DNA from: Nematostella vectensis
Lineage: Eukaryota; Cnidaria; Anthozoa; Actiniaria; Edwardsiidae
Direction of reading: 5' to 3'
Length of the DNA: 64,000 bases
NCBI RefSeq assembly: GCF_932526225.1
Contig: NC_064035.1
Location: 17,783,969-17,847,968 of the forward strand
The position numbers and the translations under genes are program-made. Every line of letters begins with the position of its first letter. Position 1 is the stretch's first letter. The notes under the pieces were generated by a model, which saw nothing but the letters and a program-made list of their open reading frames with translations, did no database searches and had not been told where the DNA came from. Shown here piece after piece: positions 1-12,568 of the stretch.

Positions 1-2601
1 GGCGGGTATGAAGTATCAAAACACAAAAACGGTACACACACAACAACAAACGATGGTTTGACGAGGAATGTAAAACAGAAAAAGAAAACATTCGCTCGCT
101 TGGATACCGAATCTCGAAAGAACCAAACAATCATTCTTTAAGAGATGCTCTGAATCGGAAAAGGAGAATCTTTAAAAAAAACGTGCAAAAGAAAAAAAGA
201 AAATCATTACGCGAACATAATCAATAATATCGACTTTAGAAATTCTAAGCTTTATGGAGACAGTTGAAAAACTGTTTCCACATCGGTAAGTCAACAAAAG
301 CGTCCCCAATTGAGACTGAAAATGCGGGAAAATATTTTCAGCACTTCAAAAATTTGAATGCAACAAATGAAGCACAGCCCAAGCAAAACGGACGAATAGA
401 TCATGGGAACTATCGGGAGGGGCCCCTGGACTACAGAATAAGCGAGGAAGAAATTATAAAAGCCATAGAAAAACTAAAATCTGGTAAGGCACCAGGCGCG
501 GACAACATATTGAACGAATTTCTGAAGTGCAGCAAAACGATCTTGAAAAGTTATCTCGGTAACCTTTTCAACAAAATATTAAACTCTGGGGTTTACTCCA
601 CAATGTGGAGTTACGGTTTAATAGTCCCGATTCATAAGAAGGAAGATCCATCGGAACCTGAAAACTACAGGGGCGTAACACTTTTGTCAACGTTAGGCAA
701 AGTTTTTATGTCAATCATGAACGAAAGATTATACAATCACCTAACGGAGAAGGGCATTTTGAAAACAGAACAATGTGGTTTTAGGAAAGAGCAAGGAACA
801 ATAGACCGCATTTTCGCTCTAAAGTCAATAATAGACAAGCATGTCAAAGCGAAACCCCCCCCTTCCCCCCCAAAAAAAAACAATTTCCTGTTTGCGTGCT
901 ACTTGGACTTTAGTAAAGCTTTCGATTGCGTCCCTAGGGCGAAACTATTTGAAAAACTGAAAGCAGTAGGTGTTACTGGGCGTTTCCTCGACATAATCCA
1001 ATCAATGTACTCAAATGACAAGTCTTCCGTAAAAATTGGAAGCTCCATAACTGAATCCTTTCGATGCCACGCAGGCGTGAAACAAGGCTGTATGATTTCG
1101 CCAACGTTGTTTAATTTTTACTTGAGCGACCTCCCAGAAAAACTAAATGAAAAATACCGAAATGATATTGACTTAAACGGTGTGCCATTAAGTTGCATTC
1201 TCTATGCCGACGACTTAGTTATCCTATCAAAATCAGCAAAGGGCCTGCAAGAATATCTGAACAGCCTCGAAGAATATTGCAAAGCATCCGAACTATCCAT
1301 CAATCTAGATAAAACAAAAGTAATGATTTTTAATAACACCAGGAAACTATGAATAATTACCGAATCTTTTACGGAACTTATAAAATAGAAAATGTCAAAA
1401 GTTAAAAGTACCTTGGGCTCCATTTTTGCCCTTATGGAAATTTTAATTTGGCTAAGGAGGAGCTCAAAAAAGTAGCATTAAAAGCGATGTTCAAGTTAAG
1501 AAAAGAAATGGGAGAGCACTTCAGACAAGATATCAAACTAACTCTCCGCCTTTTTGACACCTCGATACAACCAATCCTACTTTATGGAAGCGAAATATGG
1601 GGAGCGGACTACAAGGGAAAGTTAGAAAAAGATCCAATAGAAATGGTTCACACCAGGTTTCTAGAATGGCTTCTCGGCGTAAACCGATACTGTAGCTCGA
1701 ACGCGTGTAGGGCTGAATTAGGACGATTCCCTCTCAGAACAAAAGCAAAGAGTAGAGCGATCAAACTTTGGCTTAAACTTTCAAACAACAATGGGAATAA
1801 CGAAAAACTCTCCCGCAAAGCATTCGCTACCATATCTAATTATGAAAACAAGAACTTTTGGCATAGAAAAATTAAACAAATACTAGACCTTGCGGGTAGG
1901 AGCGATATTTGGCTGACTGACACAAACACTCCCGAAGCAACTTACAGTTTTCTTCAACAAAGGCTTTATGACATTGAACAACAGACATGGCTTAGCTCTA
2001 TTCAAAATGACAACAGAAAAGACCAAGCCCAAAAGAACAAATTGCGTACGCTCATAAAGTTTAAACTGTCCCACAATTTAGAAGATTATCTAACGGACGT
2101 AAAAAATATTGACCATAGGATTGCCCTTACTAAATTCAGGCTAAGCAATCATAAGCTAGCAATTGTAACTGGAAGGTATGAAAAGCCATATAAAAACCTA
2201 ACGAAAGAAAATGCTTAGTATGCCAGACAGGAAAAGTGGGGGATGAAGAGCATTTTCTATTAGAATGTCCGGCCTATAAAGGTGATCGGGATAATTTACT
2301 GGATTTCCTTAAAACGCATGCAGGTATCAATGTTAGACACCATGCCAACAAAGAAAATAACTTCGTCAGAATTATGGGATTGAGCCGGAATGAAAACGTG
2401 AATCGGCGCTTAGCGAAACATATTTTTGAATGTATGAAGGTAAGAAATGTGAAGCTTGATGACGACGTACGGTGACGTCACCTAATCATTCGAAACAAGA
2501 AAAAAAATGCAAAAGGCAAAGTAAGAAAAACATATTATTTGTGGATTTACGCCGATGTAAATGTTTTATAAGGTGCCATGAATAAAATCTATCTATCTAT
2601 C
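1..2601 (+). mobile_element. LINE (non-LTR retrotransposon) ORF2 remnant with (TCTA)n tail
   Basis: The piece begins before the window. Positions ~50-235 read as the endonuclease-to-RT linker (motif WFDEEC, then a basic stretch). Positions 264-1352 encode reverse transcriptase: the SGKAPGADNILNEFLK block, CYLDFSKAFD carrying the first catalytic Asp, GVKQGCMISPTLF, and the LYADDLVILS catalytic box near 1200. The C-terminal part continues at 1448-2218 and, in another frame, at 2213-2475, where a Cys-Cys-His-Cys knuckle (CLVC ... EEHFLLEC) is seen. The three pieces lie in different frames and are separated by stops, so the copy is dead. The 3' end is an AATAAAATC followed by TCTA repeats (2580-2601). 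The clade is not certain; the RT text looks unlike CR1/L2 and closer to I/RTE-type elements (inference). Confidence 0.9.
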
Positions 2602-2772
2602 TACCTAATTTGGGGGAGAGGGGAGAGGGAGGAAGTTTTCTGATAAAAATCTGACCACCCCCGAAAGAACAAAAAGGTTTTTTTATGCCTTTGCAGTATC
2701 TACACAGGACTTTTATTGTCGGATGTCGTTTTGTCTACGAATAGCACGTCTATTGAGAACCGAAAGTAGATT

Positions 2773-4066
2773 TTCGGCCGTTGTGGGGGGGGGGGGGGGG
2801 GTGCCCCCTGCTACCCCCCCCCCCCCCCCGGGTATGGGCCTGATATCAGCTTTGTTAAGTGACATAGATTATAAGAATAAAATTTGCATACTAAATAATA
2901 AAAAGACTCGGTTTACTGAACAAAAAAATTCTACCCCACGGACCGGTTTAACAGTCTTATCGTAAGCCAAAGTAATATATAAGTTTGTTCGCGATCTCAT
3001 CTTTTTACGGAAGAGGGTATTAGAAACGGAAAAAAACCGCGTTACCATTTAGTTTCTTGCGTGACTAAGCATGCATGGAATGTTATAAGCTGGTGGTTTT
3101 CCCTATTCAGCCGCTAAACACGAGTGAGCACACTTAGAATAATTTCCGGCGAAAGCAACCAAACAACGTGGGTTTGAATTTCGTGTCTCGTTTGGCGAAG
3201 GGCAACCCGACCAAGTTTCTACTTTATATAAATAGATAAGTAACTAAAGAACAATTAGCGATACATGATCTCTTATTTGCTGGCTTATGACATAGTGCAC
3301 AAAAAATATTTTTATACGCGAGCACAAACTTACGCAACCATAGGACATGTTTAGCACTTTCGAACATTACTTTATTCTGCCGAGACCTCCTGACATACTG
3401 ACGTTAGGCACATATTGAAGTATTACTTTGCAAATGCCTCACACAAACTTCTTAATAATATTCTATCGTTTCCTGGATATTCGAGCTTAAAGTCGTAAGT
3501 TAACAGGTGCTCGGAGCTACTGAATACAGCTTGGGTCAAATATTCATTTGTTGTATCTAGGTATTGCGTTCTTTTGTCTCCAAAATTTCCTGACTTCGAG
3601 GGGAATGATTGTAGAGGCGTCAGGGAAAGTTTTATTTCGTTACTTGACTTATGACATAGTTGCCCAAAAATTCGAAAGTTTAGAAAATCGCCAGAAACGT
3701 ACCAAGAAACATAGCTTCGTAAAAACGGTAGAATGCATCACTTTAATGCTATTTCTACAAATTCTAATTACTAGCACATTATTGTAAGACTCTTTCTTGA
3801 AGCAGCAACAAAATTTTTTGCTTTTCAAAGTGCCCTGCCAAACGTCTAGGTACTAATATTCTGAAGAGTTATTTGTCTCAAATTTCCCGCCGTTGTTATT
3901 AGGTGAAAGCGTCGGCCCGTTGCCTAGCAAAACAACACCTCATTAAATGCATGGCCCGGGTGTGAAAACTCATTAATTCACACTCAGTCCGTAGATTGTA
4001 TGTCACTAAACAAAGCTGATATCAGGCCCACCCACACCCAGGGGCAACAAAGGCCGAAAGCGGAGG
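2773..4066. mobile_element. Segment bounded by inverted repeats (probable non-autonomous DNA element)
   Basis: The 18-mer GGGCCTGATATCAGCTTT at 2836-2853 recurs inverted at 4012-4029, and the match continues inward to a TAGTGACATA-like stretch and outward through a G/C homopolymer tract to TTTCGGCC-like ends (2773 and ~4062). The interior (~1.1 kb, AT-rich) has no convincing coding region. The outer left flank, 2630-2830, is a reverse-orientation copy of the short family that also occurs at 41588, 43949 and 45273 (shared text such as GTGGAGATACTGCAAAGGC in other copies). This could be one ~1.3-kb element, or two inverted copies of the short family capturing unique DNA. Confidence 0.55.
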
Positions 4067-4170
4067 GTACAAAATGCAGGTTGCAGGTAAGATGCAGGTT
4101 GCAGGTCAGATGCAGGTCGGGTGATTTTGCGTTTTTTTTTTTTTTGTTTGGCCTTAAAACTTAGAACTTA

Positions 4171-4244
4171 ATTTTATTGACAACATTCTACAAAAAACGC
4201 TTTACTCGTCCCCTCTCAGATCAGCCGAGTTCCGAGCTACGAAC
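4171..4244 (+). repeat. Direct repeat copy A flanking the second LINE
   Basis: This stretch, starting at ATTTTATTGACAACATT and ending in GAGCTACGAAC, is repeated with few changes at 6780-6856. Shared core text includes CGCTTTACTCGTCCCCTCTC. The two copies lie on either side of the LINE at 4480-6645. They are too long for a normal LINE target-site duplication, so they are more likely copies of a dispersed repeat or a local duplication. Confidence 0.75.
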
Positions 4245-4479
4245 AAGCAACCATTGCCTGGGCCACCTGTGCTCCTTCCCAGCGCGGTCAAGCGTAACTA
4301 ATCGTACAACGGCGTCGGTCAAGGATGCTTGTGGCTACGGTCTCGTTTTAAAATACGGCTAGCGGCCAGGGAAAATAGTTTAGCTCGGATGTTTTGCCAC
4401 ATATCGAATGTAAGTGTACCATGGCATAGGTCTGCGAGATAAAAATATTTTGTTTGTTGTTTTTTCCTCCCGAATTTCG

Positions 4480-6645
4480 ACGGTATTTGAGTGCTAATTA
4501 ATAACAGAGATAAGTTAAAGCGCAAAGCAATGGTGAGTAAATTACGTAATGACTGGGATGATTTTAAGGCATCCCGAAATAAAGTAAACATTGCCTTGCG
4601 CCAAGCCAAATCCAACTATTATCGTAATAAGATTGCAAATCAAAAGAATAATCCCAAAGAGGCTTGGAAAACGATAAATAGTCTACTTGGTCGCACCAAA
4701 GAAAATACAACTGTAAATGAACTTAAATTTGACGACCAAAGCCTTTTTTCACAAGAACATATTGCCGAAGCATTTAATGATTATTTTTCTAATGTTGGTC
4801 CAAAATTGGCAAGTTCAATGGCAAACCCTAGTAAATCATTTGAGCATTTTATTAAGCCATGTAGTGCTCAAATGTCACGTTTTAAGTTAGTATCCAATAC
4901 AAAAGTACTAAAGCTTTTGGGTTGCCTTTCTAATGCCAAAGCGACTGGTATTGACAAAATCTCTGGAAAAATACTCAAGTGTGCAGCCCATGCCATTTCT
5001 CCATCTCTCACTTACATTTTTAACAACTCTATAATTTCCAACTGTTTTCCAGATGAGTGGAAAATGGCTAGGGTTTTGCCCCTCTTTAAAAAAGGCTCTA
5101 AGACTATTCCCGACAACTATAGACCAATAAGTATATTACCAGTGATTAGCAAACTAATGGAAAAAATAATGTATGAACAGTTATACGATCATTTTACAGC
5201 AAACCAAATTTTATCCGAACAACAATTTGGCTTTCGAAGACTACACTCTACTGTTTCTGCTCTCCTTGATAGCACTAATAGCTGGTATATTAACATGGAC
5301 AGACAAAAGTTTAATTTAGTTGTATTTTTGGATCTAAAAAAGGCATTTGATACCGTTAATCATGACATTTTGCTTCGAAAACTAGAATTGAATGGTATCA
5401 CTGGAAATGCCCTTTTATTAATTCAATCTTATTTGTCCAACCGTAAACAGAAATGCCAGCTAAACAGTACAGTGTCCTCTGAAAGTAAAATCACATGTGG
5501 CATTCCTCAGGGTTCAATTCTTGGCCCACTTTTCTTCCTCTTATATATTAATGATCTACCAGAGTGTCTATTGCACACTACTCCTAGATTATTTGCTGAC
5601 GATACAAACTTGACAGCGTCTGGTAGTACAGTAGGGGAAGTTGAGTTGGCCATGAATTCGGACCTTGAGCAAGTGAAAGAATGGCTCTTGGCTAATAAAT
5701 TAAGTCTCAATGTAGCAAAAACAGAATTCTTATTAATAGGATCCCACCACAAGCTAAGAACCCTTCCTTGCAAACCTTCTATTTCTATTGATAACAAGGA
5801 ACTAAAACAAGTTCAGCAAAGTAGGGTTCTTGGTGTGGAAATTGACGAACACCTAAATTGGGATCAGCACATTGATTCTCTTGCTAAAAAAAGTCAGTTC
5901 TGGTATAGGAGCCATGAAACGAATTTCTGAATTTGCTAATCAAAATACATTAGTCTCTATTTATAATGCAATCATCCAACCACACCTTAACTACTGTAGC
6001 GAGGTGTGGGATACTCTTGGGCAATGTAACACAATCCGTCTTCAAAAATTGCAAAATAGGGCGGCAAGGGTGATCACAAACAGGTCAAATGACACCCCTG
6101 CCACAGAGGCTCTAGCTGAATTGGGCTGGCAAAATTTAGAGACCCAGCGAGCAAAGACAAAAGCCAAACAAATGTTTAAAGTTTTGCATGATATGGCTCC
6201 AAACTGTCTCACGGACCTTTTCAGCTTAAAGAAAAATATTACAAATTACAATCTCAGAGGCTCCTCCACCTCGCTACAGCTGCCACTCCCAAAAACTGAA
6301 TTTATGAAAAAAAGTTTCAGCTATGATGGAGCTAAATTATGGAATTCCCTCCCAGAGGCTAGTCGAGATTGTACAAGTTTATCATCATTTGTCAGAGAAT
6401 TAGAGGCTCACACTTTTATCTAAACAAATAATTAGTTTAGCGTATTTATAGTATTATATATCCACATAGATCAAGTTTTTTTTTCTTTCGTTATTTATTT
6501 AAATACTTTTACTTATAGTTATATTTCTAATTATTATAGATATATATATATATATTTTTTTTTCCACACGCCCCTTGTGGAAATCAGCTGTTGTTGACGG
6601 GGCAAGCGTGTCTTAAATAAAGTCTATCTATCTATCTATCTACCG
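4480..6645 (+). mobile_element. LINE of the CR1/L2 type, 5'-truncated, one frameshift, (TCTA)n tail
   Basis: Positions 4491-5930 encode a reverse transcriptase with the expected order of blocks: NAKATGIDKISGKIL, NYRPISILPVISKLMEK, QFGFRRLHST, FLDLKKAFDTVNH (first catalytic Asp), CGIPQGSILGPLFFLLYIND, and LFADDTNL as the catalytic box near 5590. The C-terminal region continues in a second frame at 5872-6423 (YCSEVWD, RLQKLQNRAARVI, YDGAKLWNSLP), so there is a frameshift near 5890. No endonuclease is present, so the copy is 5'-truncated. The 3' end is AAATAAAG followed by TCTA repeats at ~6618-6643. Only the frameshift spoils an otherwise open frame, which suggests a fairly recent insertion. 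Confidence 0.92.
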
Positions 6646-6779
6646 AAAATGGCGCCACCAACCTTGTTTCTTTCCTTAGTAGGGGGAGAGAAGTCATAAA
6701 TTCCGTTAAGAAAACCCCCCCAAATCGTGTATTACACGTGAATTTGACAACCACAAGGCATGTTTTAAGTTCTAAGGCA

Positions 6780-6856
6780 ATTTTATTGACAACATTTCAC
6801 ACAAAAAAACGCTTTACTCGTCCCCTCTCAGAACAGCCGAATTCCGAGCTACGAAC
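6780..6856 (+). repeat. Direct repeat copy B flanking the second LINE
   Basis: This is the partner of 4171-4244, sharing TTTTATTGACAACATT and the CGCTTTACTCGTCCCCTCTC core. It ends two bases before the left inverted repeat of the transposon-like unit at 6859, so it may have been that unit's target sequence. Confidence 0.7.
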
Positions 6857-7104
6857 TACACCGCTGCAGAACGTAGTGCGCACGCGCAGCCTCTTATTTC
6901 CGGCGGGGAAATTGCCGGGCGCCCGCCCCTATTAAAATTGTTTAGCAAAACAAAACAAACCAGTTTCCGGCCGCGAAATTTAAAAAAAATAAGAAGTACA
7001 CAAAAAAAATAACCCTGAAAAATTTACATCACCAAGATATTGAAATTTTCTATCTCTGAAATTTTGCACCACCTACTTTACGGCCTGCACCAAAGGCGAA
7101 AATA

Positions 7105-10100
7105 ATGGATAAGCATCGGATGTCGTACCGGCAGACCTTCGTGGTCGCCATTATAGTTGTTTTAGTTGTAGCCTCGCTGGGTTTTGTTCATGCAAACGAC
7201 GATGCACAACACTGTATGATGAGTTGCAAAACTAGAAACGGAAAAGGATGCATTGGTCGACTTTACCAGCTTTCCGAGGAGCTTAGTCGTGTCGCTAAGT
7301 TGCCGGTAGGTTCGCATGTTTGCCGGCGACATTGGGATATGTTACGAAGAAGCAACTTGCGCTGCTCATGTCCCATGCACGATAAACAACAGCCCTCACG
7401 TCTGAACAAGCAACCTATTCCAAGTCGTTTTTATCCGGTATTTGACGAGATTGGGCTAACAGTGGCAGAATACCAGCCTGGTACTCGGTGGTGTTACCGG
7501 TGCAAGTTGCTCGCCTATAAGAAATTTGAAAGCCGTCCTCAAACAAGTAGAAAACCAGTCGAGGTAAGTGTATATTTTTATTCGGGAAAACAACCACTCC
7601 TCTGCAGTGCCTCTTCGCTGTAAATTGCTATGTATTTCTTCCTGTATTTTCAATCTGTTTAACAAAATATAAAAACGAGTACATAGAAAAGGCTTGAACA
7701 TTCTTTCGTTCTTTTTATTAGGAAAAAGCAAATAGTAGTACATCCGCCATCAGCACAGAACAACAACTACAAAAGGTTTGTTTATTTGTACATTCTGAAG
7801 AAACACACAAATTATCTATAAAATTCAGCCTTTTTTTTGTTTTTGTGGGAAAAAATACTTTATCAATTATTGAGAAGTAGTAGTGCAAACAATATTTTTG
7901 CATTTGTTGAAAAAGAAATATTTTTTTTTTACAATTTGTAAAAATTCTGACAAATAAGCTTTTTGACAAGTTTTTTTCCACCAAGCCAATTCATATAAAA
8001 TTATTAATTTTCTATGAGAGAATGAAAGGAACTCCTTAATTTAGAATAGGTGGAATAGAATAAGACAAGAAACATTTTATTATTGAGGAGCTAGGGTGGG
8101 CTGGGATATTTAAGGCAATTTTTCAGAAATATCTTTGGACCCTCCCCTAATATCTAATAGAAAACCTTTGACTCCCCCTTAACAATAATTTAGAAAACAG
8201 GTATGACCCCTCCCCATTTGACCCACCCACAACAGAAAACCTGCACCCCAAAAGATGATACATTTTGCTAATTATTGTTATTTATTTTAGATAGTTTGTT
8301 TATTCTTATTTTGTTTTCCATTTTGACTGTTTTGTAAATTTCAGATATTTCAGTTTACGGGATCCCCTATTCTACACCTCAATGAAAGTATGCAAGATAT
8401 ATCTATGTCAGCACCTACCATATCCCAACTGGATCAAACAAAGCAACAATTTGGAAGGCTGTTTTCAAGACTTGAAGCTCTAGCAGACATATGTGACATT
8501 CATCTCCTGGAAACATGGAAAGAGCTGCAAACTCCCCTAGGTACCATCAAAATTGCCCCAAATGGCAACGTGTTAATGGATAGTCAAGTATGGGACCAAA
8601 TAAAGACAACAATCAAAGAATTGGATGAATTGGATGAAGGTACAGCTGTATGATCGAATATATCTGCATGCTCTAATATTTATAATAGCTTTATCGATCA
8701 GCACCGATGTGGCTGATCAGTGTTCAACCCCAGTGATGGATCAAGCCCAACTAAAACTGCAAATAATTTTTTCAATAATTTATTGTCATTGCTATCAACA
8801 GGTAATTCACTGGGCCAACTAGTGCAACAATTTCAGATGGCTCTATACCATCATGCCCTCAGTAGTGAAGCTCCATTATATGAGCCAGCAGCAATGAAAG
8901 CGTTCACACAAAAACACTCTCCAGGTCAGTTTGAAATGCTTTTAAGTTCAATAACAAGGGAGGACTCCAGACTCTCAGATGAACATCAAGCTGTACAGGA
9001 GCAAAGAACTGTTGTTCTCCTTCACACACTGGCATATTTCAGGTACCCTAAATGCTCCATTAAGACCCACCTCCCTAACCTCCAATTACTTTCCTTTCTA
9101 AAAACCCTCTAGAGGCTAAATTTTGTAATAAGCTCCCCCTTTCTATCTGCTCCAATTTCATAATTGGGCCTAGGTATGTTCAATATCATGCTTTATACTA
9201 TAATTCAATGTATACAAGCTGCACCAGAACACTAGTGTTTTGTTCTTTTTTAAATGACAGAAATTTATTTTACCAGGTCTCAGAAAACTTCCACCCTACA
9301 AAAGGATGAAGGGCTATTCCTACAACATCATGGTGCTTCTAGGACAGCAATCAATTCAGGAAGGATACTTGGTTTCAGTACAAGTCCTAGAAATATTGAT
9401 TCTCACAAGAAAGCACTAATAACAAAATATCCAGACATACTGATGAGAAAGGTTATCCTGGCAACAGAGGTGAGATTAGTGTGGTACAAATTTTTATTTT
9501 AGTAAATAGTGAATAAGAGAATAATAAAAACAATACTTGAGAATAAGCAAGAACCATTTCAATTTAAACAAGCCAGTGGGATAACTGATGCTTAACTTTC
9601 TTTAAAATTTTCAGAAAGGATTCCTAATTGTACAACTGTTGGATGACTTCCATAATATTTTGACTGTTAGACTACCAACAAATCTGAAGCTATCATTAGC
9701 TACGCACATGGCTAGTGGCCTACTGGACATCTATCCTTCAATTCCTGCTGTTCCTATTCCTACAAGAGATACAAGACACAGCCGAGTGATTGTGAAGATA
9801 GGGAATGAAAATAAAATTTGCAGAGGAGGAATTGTTCTAGACTACATAAAAGAGTTGTTTCAAAGACCAGTGTTATCAAAAATGTACTTGGAAACAAATC
9901 ACCAATGCATTTCACCAAAATACATCCAACAACAACTAAAGGAATTGAGGTATTCTATGGATTTTAATGTAGTTATCTAAAGGTCAGCAATCCATATAAG
10001 AAAAATACTGTTTTCTCTTTTTAAAAAATGTTTTAATATTGACACTTCCTAAATATTTTTCCAGGCACAATACTTTATTCCCCTATATGGACCTACCACC

Positions 10101-11862
10101 CAATAAATATGTACCTCTTACATTAGTAGAGTAAAATAAAAACAAAAACAAATATGGAACATTAAATATGCCAAATTATCATTTTTTTCTTTTTTTGTAG
10201 GGTCTTTTCTGGGTTGTCGCACGATGAGCTCTGTACCCTTGAGTCTACTAATTTAATAGATGAGTTTGAGCAATCTTTGAAAAGTATGGAGGACTATAAA
10301 TCAGCCATTGATCACATATTCCTGTGCTGTCCACAACTGGAACATTACTTGAAAAAATTTGTAGTACCAGCACCCGGGGACTGGCCAACTTGGTTTTATC
10401 AAAAGAAACTCATTGCTCAAGAAGTCAATGCAGATGCCAGTTTCCTATCAGTCATCCCAGAGCAGGGCCCATTTCATGTTTTCCTGAATCTACAAGATGT
10501 TGTAAAAATTTATGACTTCTTATTTAAAAAAGTGTACAAAGAGACATTTGGATCTGACTTACCCAACAAGCCAAAGCCTTTTCGCGTCAGCCTGGTAATA
10601 ACTGCTGTTTTTCTGGCGTGGGGCAAATTACGTGATAAAGTTCTCCTAAAATTCAAGCTCTGCAAAGACATAGAGTATGCTTCCATTCTGTTTCTTTTAG
10701 ATGAGGTGGTTCCCATATCATTCTTCCACTATCCTGTTACATTCAGGTCTGGAGACATGGAATCATATATAACAATGATGTTAAAGTTATCTCTACTGTT
10801 TATAATCTGGAAAAGGCATCATTATGACAGATCAACACTCTTGATGCTTAGTGACTTTTCTTTTCACAAACAACATTTTTCACAGTACCATGAACTTAAA
10901 AAGAAATGGATGGCTCTAATAACAGAAAAGAAAGTTGAAATCTGGCATAGTGTGCTACGCAGCTTCATTTCAAGTTATGACAGTGCTAGTCAAATTAGGG
11001 ACAAAGCCCTGTCATTTGCTGCATCAAAGACAGAACAGCTCTTTCATAACTATTTAACAACACCATACAGTAGAGGTTATTCTGAAAAAGACCTAAGTTT
11101 GGTGACTGGTACAGCTGCTGATGCATTACTGAAAATCATCAAGCAAGTTGGTCAAAATCTGGGAAAAGCAAAGCAGGTATAGTAGACATCCATCCATCCA
11201 TAAGTAATTTTTTATTACCTTGGTGCAGTGCAGTGCCTGAACAATGTTTTTTTATGCAGGGAAGTAATAATAATGATTAGTCGAGCACTTGATCATAGCC
11301 TCAACTTATTTTCTTTTTCATGACTAACAATTGTGTCTATTTTTTTACATTTAAGGTTCCACAAGAAACAAATGCAAGAGGGCAGCCTAAAGGAGACATG
11401 AAATTTTTTCTTCCTACCTTTGACACCGCCATTACTTCAAAAGCAATGCCCCTTGGCTACTCATTTGTAAAAGAAGACCCTTCCACAATGCCTGATCCTA
11501 AATTAATCTGTGACTACAAAAACTGCACGCAATTATCAACAACCAATGTCAATCGCCTTAACTGTTTTCACACATTTCACAATTTTTGTTTAGAAAAGGC
11601 TGGATACCAGTGTCCAATCTGTTCCCCTCACCTTGCTGAAAAAATTGCAGAAATCTGTTCAGCATTTAATGAAAGCTTGTTGAAACCAACAGCAAAATCT
11701 ACTAGAACCCCACAAAGCAATCAAGAACCTGGTAGTAATGATGAGAATGACAGCATTAATGTCAAAAGAAATTGTGACCCTGAATACTATGACTCTGCAC
11801 AATGGGAATCCCACATTGACAGCGAGTTAAATTCATTTGTTGTTGCACAGCCACAACTGTGA
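7105..11862 (+). CDS. Nine-exon gene of unrecognised family with RING-like finger (transposon-like)
   Basis: Exons: 7105-7563, 7722-7775, 8345-8639, 8721-9042, 9277-9469, 9615-9949, 10065-10130, 10201-11176, 11356-11862; all introns are GT-AG and phases agree. The N-terminus has a hydrophobic segment (residues ~10-30), then a Cys/His-rich stretch with C-C-H-C-C spacings ending RWCYRCK; an alternative start at 7216 would remove the hydrophobic part. The middle contains LLDDFHNI, GPFHVFLNLQDVV, a FLLDEVVPISFFHYPVTFRS block and LITEKKVEIWHSVLR. Near the C-terminus CDYKNC...CFHTFHNFC...CPIC has RING-like C-C-C-H-H-C-C-C spacing. I recall similar multi-copy uncharacterised proteins in cnidarians and sponges but can name no family. 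LLDDFHNI may hold a catalytic Asp of an RNase H-fold transposase (inference only). The frame ends at TGA 11860, although the same frame continues as protein-like text. Confidence 0.7.
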
Positions 11863-12568
11863 CACAATGTTCCTAATCACCAGGCTGCACCTTCACAGGC
11901 AATTGACATCCAAGTTACAACTCATCCAGTTGGTTCATCTACATTTTGGTTCTTTCCTCCTTACATATCTCAGTCAACTCTACTTGGAAGAAATGGATCT
12001 AATGCATGTACTTTTATCTCACAAATTTTGGCCCATTCATATATCACTTCTGCAAACCGAACCAGTATACAGCTCAGCCGTGGTCCTCCCACAAACCCTC
12101 ATTGGCTTTCAATGATGTTATCTGCAACTGTTCGTGGCAACAGCATATATGACACTGTGACAAATGGTTGCGGGTCTCCATTCTTTAGTGTTGTTGAGGC
12201 AAAACCACATCTAGATTCAGTCATTGGGACTGTTTCTCTTGAAGACACTCTCGATCTGTCAATTACATCAGCTAATCCACAGGTTCCTCAAAGTTCACTT
12301 GCATTTTATCTGCAAAGGCTTGATCGCGAACAGAACTTAGCAGCAATAGTCATAGCTAATGGAATGACAATATCTCTCGTCGGACACGATTCAAAGATCT
12401 GTTCTAGATAGCCATCTACACTATGCACACGGCCATAACTTTGGAGCGATGATCGGAATGAGTCCCAAGGCTGACTTGGAAGAATTCCTCAGGAATATAA
12501 AGAAACTAATCTCGCCAAAATTTGATATTTGCACCCTGACATTTGTCTCGTTTTCACGGCAGCAGTAG
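11863..12568 (+). pseudogene. Broken papain-like cysteine-protease-like tail of the nine-exon gene
   Basis: Directly after the TGA at 11860-11862 the same frame stays open to ~12400. It contains QSTLLGRNGSNACTFIS, in which the Cys sits in a GSNAC context like a papain-fold nucleophile. At ~12400 a one-base shift is needed to continue into LDSHLHYAHGHNFGAMIG and EEFLRNIKKL, where the His would be the partner residue; that frame ends at TAG 12566. One in-frame stop and one frameshift mean this copy cannot make the tail. The protease assignment rests on the Cys and His contexts and on resemblance to proteins I remember from other cnidarians; it is inference. The stop and shift could also be assembly errors. 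Confidence 0.5.
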
